Source: JAALLB01 sp017643495
GTDB taxonomy: Bacteria; Pseudomonadota; Alphaproteobacteria; Rhizobiales; Rhizobiaceae
NCBI GenBank assembly: GCA_965216105.1
Contig: OZ244147.1
Coordinates: 496,001-560,000, forward strand
Length of the DNA: 64,000 bases
Reading direction: 5' to 3'
This document shows positions 1 through 9,050 of this stretch, in pieces (the first letter of the stretch is position 1; the number at the start of each line of letters is the position of its first letter). Below the pieces are notes generated by a model. It searched no databases, was not told the DNA's origin, and was given only the letters and a program-made list of their open reading frames with translations. A program made the translations under genes and the position numbers.

Positions 1-22
1 CAACGGATTTGAATAACCCTCT

Positions 23-901
23 TCAAAGTACATCGCGAAGATGTTTCTTTGCGCTGCCCGGTTCCAGGGGTTGCTGTTGCGAGCTGTGCGGCTTCCAGCC
101 TGACAGGTAAATGATTTCCACACTCGCACGAAGGCGGCCATCCGGATCAGAATGATTGTCGCGATAAATCTCTTCTGCAAGGCGGAAGAGCTCGCGGGAG
201 CCAAAGGCCGGAGGTTCAGAAAAAGCGCTGTTTGCACCCATTGCCCGCAGGTCCTTCACAAGCCCCTTTAGAGAACCGTAGCGAACGGTCAGGAGATCGG
301 AGTCTACAACAGGTAGCGCAAAGCCTGCCCGCTGAAGCAGGTTTCCTGCTTGTCGCACTTCCACGAACGGATCAATCCTGAGTGATGCAGCGCCGGTCAA
401 TATGCTTTCAGCTTCCACAAGGCTGGCACGAAGTTCTGAAAGCGTACGTTCACCTGGAAGGCATGCCATGAGAAGGCCGTCTTCAACAAGACAATGCCTG
501 ATCTGGCTCAGCATGCCTGGTAGGTCATTGATACGGTGAAGACTGAAGACCGATGTTACAAGATGAACCGAGTTTCTTTGCAGTGGCAGCAGTTCCCGGC
601 TTTCGGGGTGAACATCTTCATCTGTTACGCCGGATTTCTGCATGGTGCCCGGCATTGTGATCCGGAATACTCTTGAAACTTTTTCAGAAGAGGAAAGCAT
701 CTCCGTCATGCATTCGAACGGAGAAAGAAAATCTGCTGCAACCGGAAATTCACGATTTGTCGCATCCAGCCGGTCGGCAATGGTTGCAGCTGCTTCGCGA
801 TGCAGGAAATCTGCTCCCGTACCGGTCATTGCAATTGCACGGCGCTCGATTGCGTCCAGCCTAGATGAGGCGAACAATTTGGGGGGACTCGTCTTATTCA
901 T
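23..901 (-). CDS. SAM-dependent methyltransferase, NDUFAF5/BioC-like
   Basis: The 292-residue protein has the layout of the small class I methyltransferases related to NDUFAF5 and BioC that lie upstream of comF in many alphaproteobacteria. The middle part (about residues 105-150) reads as the end of a Rossmann methyltransferase fold: a leucine-rich strand before a SVFSLHRINDLPG segment, then a CLVEDGLLMACLPGERTLSELR segment typical of this family. The glycine-rich SAM loop near residue 80 is poorly conserved, so the activity is uncertain. It is transcribed divergently from the ComF-like gene with only about 20 bases between them. The substrate cannot be inferred. Confidence 0.72.
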   Translation of the reverse strand: MNKTSPPKLFASSRLDAIERRAIAMTGTGADFLHREAAATIADRLDATNREFPVAADFLSPFECMTEMLSSSEKVSRVFRITMPGTMQKSGVTDEDVHPESRELLPLQRNSVHLVTSVFSLHRINDLPGMLSQIRHCLVEDGLLMACLPGERTLSELRASLVEAESILTGAASLRIDPFVEVRQAGNLLQRAGFALPVVDSDLLTVRYGSLKGLVKDLRAMGANSAFSEPPAFGSRELFRLAEEIYRDNHSDPDGRLRASVEIIYLSGWKPHSSQQQPLEPGSAKKHLRDVL

Positions 902-923
902 CCCGATTTAATAAACTTTGCGG

Positions 924-1691
924 ATGCAACTTTCTACTGCAGCGCGAAAGCTGGGCAGCCGAATTGCCGGAATTGTTCGGACCATTCCTGAAATAATGGT
1001 GCCTGGGACTTGTCTTGTTTGTGAAAAACATGTTCGGGAACAAGGCGGGTGTTGCCCGCAATGCTGGAGCAGGCTTCGGTTCATTTCCAGGCCCTATTGC
1101 CCGGTAATGGGAACGCCATTCTCCATTGACATGGGGTCTGGGTTTTTATCTGCAGAAGCAATTGCCGAACCGCCCCCTTTCGACCGTTTGCGGGCTGTGA
1201 TGCTGTATGATGACGTTGCAAGAAAACTGGTAGCGTCCGTCAAGTATTCTGACCGTACCGATCTTGTTCCCTGGATTGCCAACTGGATGGCAGTGGCAGG
1301 TGCGGAACTCGTGGAACATGCCGACATGATCATACCGGTTCCCCTGCATCCTTCCAGGCTGCATGCTCGACGGTTCAATCAGGCAGGTGAGATGGCCAGA
1401 CATGTTTGCAGGAGTGCCGGCAAGCCCTTTCAACCTGAATGCCTGATTCGCAAGAGACGGACGAAACAGCAGGTTGGCCTCAGTGAACGCGCACGCGCGA
1501 GGAACGTCTCCGGGGCATTTGTCGTGCCTGAGCAAAAGAAGGCGGATGTGAAAGGAAAGGCTGTCTTGCTGGTCGATGATGTTTACACAACTGGTGCAAC
1601 ATCCAAGGCAGCAGCGCGTGCCCTCAAGCGTGGCGGAGCATCGCAAGTGGACGTGCTTGTCTTTGCAAAGGTTGAAACGGTTGCCACGTGA
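924..1691 (+). CDS. comF: ComF family phosphoribosyltransferase-like protein
   Basis: The protein (255 residues from the ATG; an in-frame TTG lies two codons upstream) has the two hallmarks of the ComF/GntX family. An N-terminal zinc ribbon has paired cysteines (CLVC and CCPQC, about residues 30-47). Near residue 215 there is a type I phosphoribosyltransferase PRPP loop, VLLVDDVYTTGAT. Family members take part in DNA uptake or recombination in some bacteria, but their chemistry is unproven. The gene is followed 43 bases later by grxC, as in many alphaproteobacteria. Confidence 0.85.
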   Translation: MQLSTAARKLGSRIAGIVRTIPEIMVPGTCLVCEKHVREQGGCCPQCWSRLRFISRPYCPVMGTPFSIDMGSGFLSAEAIAEPPPFDRLRAVMLYDDVARKLVASVKYSDRTDLVPWIANWMAVAGAELVEHADMIIPVPLHPSRLHARRFNQAGEMARHVCRSAGKPFQPECLIRKRRTKQQVGLSERARARNVSGAFVVPEQKKADVKGKAVLLVDDVYTTGATSKAAARALKRGGASQVDVLVFAKVETVAT

Positions 1692-1734
1692 GACCTATAT
1701 CTGTTTCAATGACAAACATTTCTGAAAGTTCATA

Positions 1735-1992
1735 ATGGCAGATGTAGTTCTTTACACCCGAAAATTCTGTGGCTATTGCAGCGCGGCGAAATCCCTTCTT
1801 CGAAAGAAAAATGTCAATTTTCGTGAGTTTGACGGGACTTATGACAACGATGTCCGCAAGGAAATGATCCAAAAGGCCAATGGCGCAAGCACCTTTCCGC
1901 AGATTTTCATCAATGGTGAGCATGTTGGCGGCTGTGACGAACTGCATGCCCTTGAGCAGGCAGGGAAACTGGACCCGATGCTGGATGGTTGA
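1735..1992 (+). CDS. grxC: Glutaredoxin 3
   Basis: An 85-residue single-domain glutaredoxin. The dithiol active site CGYC sits at residues 12-15, the TFPQIFI cis-proline segment follows, and the GGCDEL glutathione-binding element is near the C-terminus. It reduces protein disulfides and glutathione mixed disulfides in the cytoplasm. It is three bases upstream of the nitrilase-family gene, so comF, grxC, the nitrilase and the DUF1178 gene probably form one operon. Confidence 0.95.
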   Translation: MADVVLYTRKFCGYCSAAKSLLRKKNVNFREFDGTYDNDVRKEMIQKANGASTFPQIFINGEHVGGCDELHALEQAGKLDPMLDG

Positions 1993-1995
1993 AAC

Positions 1996-2844
1996 ATGAG
2001 TCACTTGAAGGTTGCCTGTATCCAGATGCGTACCGGAGTATCTCCGGAAGAAAACCGCGCGGTAATGGATGAACTTGTCCGGCAGGCTGCTTCACAGGGT
2101 GCCCGTTACGTCCAGACGCCTGAAATGACCGGATTGCTCGAACGGGGCCGTGAACGCCAAATTGAAAAGGCACGTACTGAGGCTGAAGACATGATCTTTG
2201 CCGCTGCCGGGGATCTGGCACGCGAACTCGATATCTGGCTGCATGTCGGCTCAACCGCGATTGCCCTTGATGAAGACCGGCTTGCCAACCGGGCAGGCAT
2301 GTTCTCCCCTGCCGGTGATCTGGTGGCAACCTACGACAAAATCCACATGTTTGATGTTGATCTCGACAATGGTGAGAGTTGGCGGGAATCTCGTACCTAT
2401 CGGCCCGGCAATGCTGCCAAATTGTTGGATACCGGCGAGTTTCGCCTGGGGTTTTCCATCTGTTATGATCTTCGCTTTCCACATCTTTACAGGGAGCTGG
2501 CAAAGGCGGGTGCCCAGATACTGGCATGCCCTGCCGCCTTTACAAGACAGACCGGCAAGGCACACTGGCACAATTTGCTTAGGTCTCGTGCAATAGAAAA
2601 CGGAGCCTGGGTCATTGCCGCAGCCCAGGGAGGTGAGCATGAAGACGGGCGTACCACCTATGGCCATTCTGTCGTCATCAACCCCTGGGGTGAAATTGTT
2701 GCGGAGCTTGATCATGATGAGCCGGGTGTCCTGGTTGCCGAGATAGACCTTGATGAAGTGAAAAGGGCGCGCAGCAAGGTGCCAAACCTTTTGAACGGCC
2801 AGTCTTTTGAGCTGGTCAGTTCCGTTGCCGGGCAGAAAGGCTGA
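1996..2844 (+). CDS. Carbon-nitrogen hydrolase (nitrilase superfamily, Nit-like amidase)
   Basis: The 282-residue protein has the Glu-Lys-Cys triad of the nitrilase fold: Glu43 in TPEMTG, Lys115 in YDKIHMFD and Cys156 in SICYDLRFP. The YDKIHMFDVD segment and the length match the Nit1/NIT2/YbeM branch. In that branch deaminated glutathione or omega-amides such as alpha-ketoglutaramate are typical substrates, which fits the neighbouring glutaredoxin. The exact substrate is an inference. The stop codon is two bases ahead of the next start, showing tight operon packing. Confidence 0.88.
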   Translation: MSHLKVACIQMRTGVSPEENRAVMDELVRQAASQGARYVQTPEMTGLLERGRERQIEKARTEAEDMIFAAAGDLARELDIWLHVGSTAIALDEDRLANRAGMFSPAGDLVATYDKIHMFDVDLDNGESWRESRTYRPGNAAKLLDTGEFRLGFSICYDLRFPHLYRELAKAGAQILACPAAFTRQTGKAHWHNLLRSRAIENGAWVIAAAQGGEHEDGRTTYGHSVVINPWGEIVAELDHDEPGVLVAEIDLDEVKRARSKVPNLLNGQSFELVSSVAGQKG

Positions 2845-2846
2845 CC

Positions 2847-3284
2847 ATGATCAAGTATTCCCTGAGTTGTGAGACAGACCATTTGTTCGAAGCCTGGTTT
2901 TCCTCAAGCGAGGATTTCGACAAACAAGCCAAACGGGGGCTGGTTGAATGCCCGGTGTGCGGTTCTCAAAAGATTTCCAAGGCATTGATGGCTCCGCGGG
3001 TTTCCGGAACCGGCAATGCTGACAATCAACAGGTTCAGACCGCAGCTTCCGGCCCGGCAATGCCGCCGGAAATGGTGCAGAAGCTGCGTGAAATCAAGCA
3101 GTATGTCCAGGCCAACTCCGAGAATGTAGGAGACCGGTTTACCGAAGAAGCCCGGAAAATTCATTATGGTGATGCCGAAGAGCGGGGCATTTACGGAACT
3201 GCCAGCCGAAAAGATGTGGCCAGCCTCGCAGAAGAAGGTGTTCCCGTCCTGCCGCTACCGGACCTGCCGGAAGAAAAGAACTGA
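2847..3284 (+). CDS. DUF1178 family zinc-ribbon protein
   Basis: A 145-residue protein of the conserved alphaproteobacterial DUF1178 family. The N-terminal 45 residues look like a FmdB-type zinc ribbon, with Cys8 followed by the pair CPVC (Cys35, Cys38) ahead of a basic KALMAPRV segment. The rest is an acidic helical tail ending in LPLPDLPEEKN. No biochemical role is established for the family. It closes the comF-grxC-nitrilase operon and is convergent with ubiG. Confidence 0.85.
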   Translation: MIKYSLSCETDHLFEAWFSSSEDFDKQAKRGLVECPVCGSQKISKALMAPRVSGTGNADNQQVQTAASGPAMPPEMVQKLREIKQYVQANSENVGDRFTEEARKIHYGDAEERGIYGTASRKDVASLAEEGVPVLPLPDLPEEKN

Positions 3285-3370
3285 CAGGACGGGCATGGCC
3301 TCTCAATGGCATAGCCTAAAGCCCGGCATATTGGTGCGAAAATAAACTCGATTGCCTGAATTGGCTTCCC

Positions 3371-4108
3371 TCAATTCTTTCTGGCAAGCATCATGTAATT
3401 CACATCCATGTCCCGCGACATGTTCCAGCTGTCCGTGAATACGTTGTAGAAAACACCGGTCTGGTCGATGATCTCCATGCCTTCCGAGCCAAGTGGGGTT
3501 TTGATCTCGTCCGGCCTGACCAGCTTTTCATACTGGTGTGTGCCTTTAGGCAGCCAGCGCAGGACATTCTCCGCCATGAAAATTGCCAGGGCTTTGGCTT
3601 TTTGTGTCCTGTTTATTGTGGCAACAAACATCAGGCCGCCCGGATTCACCATGCGTGCGCATGAAGCAAGAAACAGGTCAACATCAGCGACGTGCTCAAC
3701 AACTTCCATGTTCAGGACCACGTCAAATTTTTCGCCCTCTTTTTCAAGTACCTCTGACGTGACTGCCCGGTAATCAATATCAAGTCCCGACTGTTCTGCA
3801 TGGAGCCGGGCAATTTCAATATTGGTTTCAGAAGCGTCTGCACCAATGATTTCTGCTCCCATCCGCGCCATGGGTTCGGACAACAGGCCTCCACCGCAGC
3901 CGATATCAAGGAAACGCAAACCTTTCAGCGCCTTGGGATCCCTGATGTCCCGGTCAAAGTTTTCACATACTTTTTCCTTGATGTATTGCAACCGTACCGG
4001 GTTGAATTTGTGTAAGGGCCGGAATTTGCCTTTCGGATCCCACCATTCGGCCGCCATGGCGGAAAAGCGGTCTATTTCAGCCTGGTCGATTGTCGATTGT
4101 GCAGTCAT
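3371..4108 (-). CDS. ubiG: Ubiquinone biosynthesis O-methyltransferase UbiG
   Basis: The 245-residue protein has the class I SAM-binding loop LDIGCGGG at about residues 67-74, the acidic GAD at the end of strand 2, and the NMEVVEHVADVD segment characteristic of UbiG/COQ3. It methylates both hydroxyl groups (2-polyprenyl-6-hydroxyphenol and demethylubiquinol) in ubiquinone synthesis at the inner membrane face. The N-terminal EIDRFSAMAAEWWDP signature matches the family well. It is divergent from the aspartokinase gene, an arrangement common in Rhizobiales. Confidence 0.95.
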   Translation of the reverse strand: MTAQSTIDQAEIDRFSAMAAEWWDPKGKFRPLHKFNPVRLQYIKEKVCENFDRDIRDPKALKGLRFLDIGCGGGLLSEPMARMGAEIIGADASETNIEIARLHAEQSGLDIDYRAVTSEVLEKEGEKFDVVLNMEVVEHVADVDLFLASCARMVNPGGLMFVATINRTQKAKALAIFMAENVLRWLPKGTHQYEKLVRPDEIKTPLGSEGMEIIDQTGVFYNVFTDSWNMSRDMDVNYMMLARKN

Positions 4109-4278
4109 GTTGGGGCCCGTGTAATTGGTTTTCCTGCCAATCTAGTTCGGGTAGGTGGCCTTTGATGTCAAGCGTCAGGCGCTTCATCTTGCAGCATTCC
4201 AGAATTTTGGCTAAACAACGCCCGTTCGCTCAAGGGACAGCCTTGAGCGTTTTTGTTTTCAATTTCACGGGAAAGCCT

Positions 4279-5532
4279 GTGGCACGCATAGTGATGAAAT
4301 TTGGCGGCACCTCGGTTGCGGATATTGACCGCATCCGGAATGTTGCAGCGCATGTCAAGCGCGAAGTCGAGGCCGGAAACGAAGTGGCTGTCGTTGTTTC
4401 AGCCATGGCTGGCAAGACTAATGAACTTGTTTCATGGACCCGGGAAATCGCGCCGATGCATGATGCCCGGGAATATGATGTTGTCGTCTCTTCGGGAGAG
4501 CAGGTGACTTCCGGACTTCTTGCCATGGCCTTGCAAACCGAGGGGGTCGATGCCCGCTCATGGCAAGGTTGGCAAATTCCCCTGAAAACCGACAATGCCC
4601 ACGGGGCAGCCCGAATCATGGATATTGATGCGGAATTGCTCATCAGCCGGATTTCCGGCGGACAGGTTGCCGTGATTGCCGGGTTTCAGGGAATTGGCCC
4701 TGACAACAGGGTTGCCACACTTGGTCGTGGCGGTTCCGATACGAGTGCTGTGGCAATTGCAGCTGCCATCAAGGCCGACCGGTGTGATATCTATACCGAT
4801 GTGGACGGGGTCTACACGACTGATCCTCGTATCGAACCCCGCGCCAGGCGCATGGACCGCATTTCTTTCGAGGAAATGCTGGAAATGGCATCGCTTGGGG
4901 CGAAGGTGCTTCAGGTGCGCTCGGTAGAGATGGCAATGGTTCACGGGGTCAGGACATTCGTAAGATCCAGTTTTGATGATCCCGCATCTATCAACAGCCA
5001 GTCGGGAACAGACGAACTGGCAGGAACGCTAATTTGTGACGAGGATGAGATCGTGGAACAGGAAGTTGTAACTGGCATTGCCTACACGAAAGACGAGGCA
5101 CAAATTTCCTTGCGTCGAGTACCTGACCGCCCGGGCATATCTGCAGCAATTTTTGGTCCGCTGGCCGACAACCATATCAATGTCGACATGATTGTGCAGA
5201 GCGTTTCGGAGGACGGTTCGAAAACCGACATGACCTTCACTGTGTCTGAAGGTGATGTGAACAAGGCGAAACAGGTGCTTGAAGAGGCGCGCAGCGGAAT
5301 CAACTATGAAATTATCCAGAGCGATACCGGGCTGGCAAAAATTTCAGTGATCGGCATTGGCATGCGCAGTCATGCCGGTGTTGCCTCAACTGCGTTTGCA
5401 GCCCTAGCCGAGAAAAACATCAACATCCGGGCAATCACAACTTCGGAAATCAAGTTCTCAATTTTGATCGATTCTGACTATACGGAACTCGCAGTCAGAA
5501 CGCTTCATTCGGTATACGGGCTAAACCAGTAA
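4279..5532 (+). CDS. lysC: Aspartokinase (aspartate kinase)
   Basis: The protein carries the aspartokinase signature KFGGTSV at its N-terminus, a kinase domain to about residue 245, and two C-terminal ACT-type regulatory halves (LRRVPDRPGISAAIFGPLADN and ISVIGIGMRSHAGVASTAF). It phosphorylates aspartate, the first step to lysine, threonine, methionine and diaminopimelate. A longer frame opens at 4090, but the start is placed at the GTG at 4279: this gives MARIVMKFGGTS, the usual N-terminus, and 417 residues, the normal size. The 63 upstream codons show no family resemblance and overlap ubiG. Confidence 0.95.
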   Translation: MARIVMKFGGTSVADIDRIRNVAAHVKREVEAGNEVAVVVSAMAGKTNELVSWTREIAPMHDAREYDVVVSSGEQVTSGLLAMALQTEGVDARSWQGWQIPLKTDNAHGAARIMDIDAELLISRISGGQVAVIAGFQGIGPDNRVATLGRGGSDTSAVAIAAAIKADRCDIYTDVDGVYTTDPRIEPRARRMDRISFEEMLEMASLGAKVLQVRSVEMAMVHGVRTFVRSSFDDPASINSQSGTDELAGTLICDEDEIVEQEVVTGIAYTKDEAQISLRRVPDRPGISAAIFGPLADNHINVDMIVQSVSEDGSKTDMTFTVSEGDVNKAKQVLEEARSGINYEIIQSDTGLAKISVIGIGMRSHAGVASTAFAALAEKNINIRAITTSEIKFSILIDSDYTELAVRTLHSVYGLNQ

Positions 5533-5609
5533 GTTAGCTCTTTCAGGTCCGATCCGGCTTTTCGTGTTGGACATATCCTGTGAAGCCTGTGGTGTGGTAT
5601 AGGTGATTC

Positions 5610-7886
5610 ATGGAACAAGCGATTGCGGGGTCCGGCCCCGACAGGTTGCTGCGCAGGCTGCGGGCCGTCATGGCCGGGTCTTACGAAGCGCAAGAGCGGC
5701 TCGACACGATAGTTGGTGACATTGCAGAAAGCATGGTGGCCGAGGTTTGCTCTGTCTATGTGCTTCGTGCTGACAGCATGCTTGAACTGTATGCAAGCCA
5801 CGGGCTGAAAACAGAATCAGTTCATGTCTCATCCCTGAGGGTCGGGCAGGGACTTGTTGGTACGATTGCTGCTTCCGCACGCTATCTGAGTCTGGATGAT
5901 GCCCAGAAACATCCCGCTTTCCAGTATTTGCCTGAAACCGGAGAAGAACCCTTCAATTCATTTCTCGGTGTGCCGATCTTGCGTGCGGGACGGGTGCTTG
6001 GTGTGCTGGTTGTCCAGAACCAGGAACGCAGGAAGTTTACCGCTGCCGAGGTCGAGGCAATGGCAACCACAGCTATGGTCCTGGGTGAACTGATTGCCAC
6101 CGGAGAACTCGACAGCCTTTCCGGCAAGGGAAGCGTACTTGATCTGAGCAAGGCGATGCAATCCGAGGGAATTGCCCTCAGCGATGGCATCGGACTTGGA
6201 CATGTTTTGCTTCATGAACCCCGGGTGGTTGTTACCAACCTTTTCAATGAAGACCCGGAAACGGAGTTGAAGCGGCTGCGGGAAGCATTACTCAAACTTC
6301 AGGTTTCTCTGGATGTTTTGCTGCAAAGCGGAAGCGTGCCTGCCGACAATGAAAGCCGGGAAGTTCTGGAAGCTTACCGCATGTTTGCCCATGACCGGGG
6401 GTGGAACCGCAGGATGGAAGACGCCATCCATAGCGGCCTCACAGCAGAAGCGGCTGTCGAGAAAGTGCAAAATGACAACCGAGCAAGAATGATGCGCCAG
6501 CCTGACCCCTATCTGAGGGACAGGCTGCACGATTTTGATGATCTTGCGAACCGGCTGTTGCGGGAACTGGTCGGCAAAAGCAGCGCAAGCGCAAAGGATT
6601 TGCCGCGTGGTGATTTCATTGTTGTGGCCCGAAACATGGGAGCAGCAGAACTGCTTGACTACAACAGCAGCCGGTTGCGGGGCATTGTGCTTGAAGAAGC
6701 TGCGCCCAACTCGCATGTTGCCATTGTTGCCCGTGCCCTTGGTATCCCTGCGGTAGGCCAGTTGCCGGGCTTTGTCTCCAATGCAGAGCAGGGTAACGCG
6801 GTTATCGTTGATGGCGATGAGGGGATCGTTTCATTGCGCCCGCCCGGCGATGTTGAGGGCTCCTATATTGAGAAAGTCAAGTTTCGAGCCGGACGGCAAA
6901 AGAAATTCAGGAAGCTTCTGGACCTTCCTTCCCTGACCCGGGATGGTGTCGAGGTGGAATTGCTCATGAATGCCGGTCTGGTAATGGACATGCCCCAGCT
7001 GGAACTGAGCGGTGCTGCCGGTATCGGGCTGTTTCGCACCGAATTGCAATTCATGATTTCTGCAACATTGCCGCGGGCAAGCGAGCAGGAGGTGTTGTAC
7101 CGGAATGTTCTGGATTCTGCTGATGGCAAGCCGGTCACCTTCCGCACCCTAGATGTTGGAGGTGACAAGGTTGTTCCATTTCTTGAAACGATAACGGAAG
7201 AAAACCCTGCCCTGGGTTGGCGGGCCATCAGGCTTTCCCTTGACAGGCCGGCGCTCATGCGCACGCAGATACGGGCATTGCTTCGCGCTTCCATGGGGCG
7301 CAAGCTGCGGATCATGTTGCCAATGGTAACCGAAGTTCGTGAAGTTGAAACGGTTCGCCAGCTCATAAAAAGGGAAGTGGAACTGCAAACCCGGTTCGGT
7401 CACGAGATGCCACGCAAACTGGAGCTGGGAGCCATGGTGGAAGTGCCCAGCCTGATGTGGCAACTTGATGAGTTGCTACCTGCCGTTGATTTCATATCTG
7501 TTGGCTCAAACGATCTGTACCAGTTCGTGATGGCCAGTGACCGTGGCAATGCGAGGCTTGCAAACCGCTTCAGCCCGCTCGGGAAGCCATTCTTGAGGGT
7601 GCTGCGCGATATTTGCGTCAAGGCGCGGGAGCACAATACATCACTTACGCTTTGCGGCGAGATAGCGGGCAGGCCGCTTTCTGCGATGGCGCTACTGGCA
7701 ATCGGTTACCGGTCACTTTCCATGTCGCCAGCTGCTATAGGGCCGGTTAAGGCGATGTTGTTGTCCTTGAATGTCGGTTTGTTGAGCGAAACGCTTCTTT
7801 CTGCTCTCGACGGGCAAAATGCTGATGAAATGACCATTCCCGAATTGCTTACGGATTTTGCAGACAGGCACGGGATACCCTATTAG
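5610..7886 (+). CDS. ptsP: Phosphoenolpyruvate-protein phosphotransferase PtsP (nitrogen PTS enzyme I)
   Basis: The 758-residue protein has an N-terminal GAF domain (about residues 20-165) fused to a complete enzyme I. The phosphorylated histidine is His369 in LEEAAPNSHVAIVARALGIP. The PEP-binding C-terminal barrel contains GIGLFRTELQFM and the SVGSNDLYQFVMASDRGN signature. PtsP starts the PTS-Ntr phosphorelay (PtsP to NPr to EIIA-Ntr), which senses nitrogen, often through glutamine at the GAF domain. It follows lysC and precedes prfA, a conserved alphaproteobacterial order. Confidence 0.95.
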   Translation: MEQAIAGSGPDRLLRRLRAVMAGSYEAQERLDTIVGDIAESMVAEVCSVYVLRADSMLELYASHGLKTESVHVSSLRVGQGLVGTIAASARYLSLDDAQKHPAFQYLPETGEEPFNSFLGVPILRAGRVLGVLVVQNQERRKFTAAEVEAMATTAMVLGELIATGELDSLSGKGSVLDLSKAMQSEGIALSDGIGLGHVLLHEPRVVVTNLFNEDPETELKRLREALLKLQVSLDVLLQSGSVPADNESREVLEAYRMFAHDRGWNRRMEDAIHSGLTAEAAVEKVQNDNRARMMRQPDPYLRDRLHDFDDLANRLLRELVGKSSASAKDLPRGDFIVVARNMGAAELLDYNSSRLRGIVLEEAAPNSHVAIVARALGIPAVGQLPGFVSNAEQGNAVIVDGDEGIVSLRPPGDVEGSYIEKVKFRAGRQKKFRKLLDLPSLTRDGVEVELLMNAGLVMDMPQLELSGAAGIGLFRTELQFMISATLPRASEQEVLYRNVLDSADGKPVTFRTLDVGGDKVVPFLETITEENPALGWRAIRLSLDRPALMRTQIRALLRASMGRKLRIMLPMVTEVREVETVRQLIKREVELQTRFGHEMPRKLELGAMVEVPSLMWQLDELLPAVDFISVGSNDLYQFVMASDRGNARLANRFSPLGKPFLRVLRDICVKAREHNTSLTLCGEIAGRPLSAMALLAIGYRSLSMSPAAIGPVKAMLLSLNVGLLSETLLSALDGQNADEMTIPELLTDFADRHGIPY

Positions 7887-7973
7887 TGTCCGGTAACCGG
7901 AAATCCGGTATTAATCACAGTCCGGGCTTCATCCCTCCAGCTATTCAACCCTTCTTTCTGGAAACAGTTCTGC

Positions 7974-9050
7974 ATGATCGTTATCGAAAAACTCAATCAG
8001 CTTCTAGAGCGCCATACCTCCATAGAATCGCAAATGGCGCAGGGGGTCGATCCGGAAAAGTATGTGAAGCTGGCTTCCGAGCATGCAGAGCTTGAGCCCG
8101 TAGTTCAGAAAATTCGGGAATATCTCGATGCCAAGGGCAATCTCCAAGAGGCAGAGGAATTGATTGCCGACAAGGAAACCGATGCGGAAATGCGCGAGCT
8201 TGCCGAGGCCGAGAAAAGGGAATCGGCAGAGAAACTGGTTGCTTGTGAGGAAGATCTCAAAATATTGCTCCTTCCAAGGGATGCGGCTGATGACAAGAGT
8301 GCGATTCTTGAAATTCGCGCTGGAACCGGCGGGTCGGAGGCTGCCCTTTTTGCCGGAGACCTTTTTCGCATGTATGAACGCCATTCGGCCCTGCACGGCT
8401 GGAAAGTTGATATACTTTCTGAAAGTGCTGGCGATGTCGGCGGCTACAAGGAAATCATTGCTTCCATTACCGGTCGGGGCGTGTTTGCACGGTTGAAATT
8501 CGAATCCGGGGTTCATCGTGTTCAACGCGTGCCAGAAACGGAATCCGGCGGCCGGGTACATACTTCGGCAGCCACTGTTGCCGTGCTGCCCGAAGCTGAG
8601 GAAATCGATGTCGAGATACGTAATGAGGACATTCGCATCGACACGATGCGGGCATCAGGTGCCGGTGGTCAACACGTCAACACAACGGATAGCGCCGTAA
8701 GGATTACCCACTTGCCAACAGGCATCGTTGTTACATCCTCGGAAAAATCGCAGCATCAGAACCGGGCTGCCGCCATGAAGGCATTGCGCGCCAGGATTTT
8801 TGACATGGAACGCCAAAAGGCAGATCAGGAACGCGCCGATGCGCGGAAGGGGCAGGTTGGTTCGGGTGATCGTTCCGAGCGTATCCGGACCTACAATTTT
8901 CCGCAGGGCAGGATGACTGACCATCGCATAAACCTCACTCTCTACAAGCTTGATCGTCTGATCATGGGTGAAGGCCTGGATGAGGTGATTGATGCACTTG
9001 TGACCGACCATCAGGCAAACCAGTTGGCCCTTATTGAAAATGAAGAATGA
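7974..9050 (+). CDS. prfA: Peptide chain release factor 1
   Basis: A 358-residue class I release factor. The universal GGQ motif sits in GAGGQHVNTTDS, the target of PrmC methylation. The GDRSERIRTYNFPQGRMTDHR segment is diagnostic of RF1/RF2. RF1 recognises UAA and UAG stop codons; a PxT-type element (RVPETESGGRVHTSAATVAV) precedes the GGQ domain. The end overlaps the start of prmC by 11 bases, so the factor and its modifying enzyme are translated together. Confidence 0.97.
   Translation: MIVIEKLNQLLERHTSIESQMAQGVDPEKYVKLASEHAELEPVVQKIREYLDAKGNLQEAEELIADKETDAEMRELAEAEKRESAEKLVACEEDLKILLLPRDAADDKSAILEIRAGTGGSEAALFAGDLFRMYERHSALHGWKVDILSESAGDVGGYKEIIASITGRGVFARLKFESGVHRVQRVPETESGGRVHTSAATVAVLPEAEEIDVEIRNEDIRIDTMRASGAGGQHVNTTDSAVRITHLPTGIVVTSSEKSQHQNRAAAMKALRARIFDMERQKADQERADARKGQVGSGDRSERIRTYNFPQGRMTDHRINLTLYKLDRLIMGEGLDEVIDALVTDHQANQLALIENEE

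Noticed and set aside
4090..4278. N-terminal extension of aspartokinase
   Set aside because: The extra 63 codons overlap ubiG, are not like aspartokinases, and the GTG at 4279 gives the standard N-terminus.
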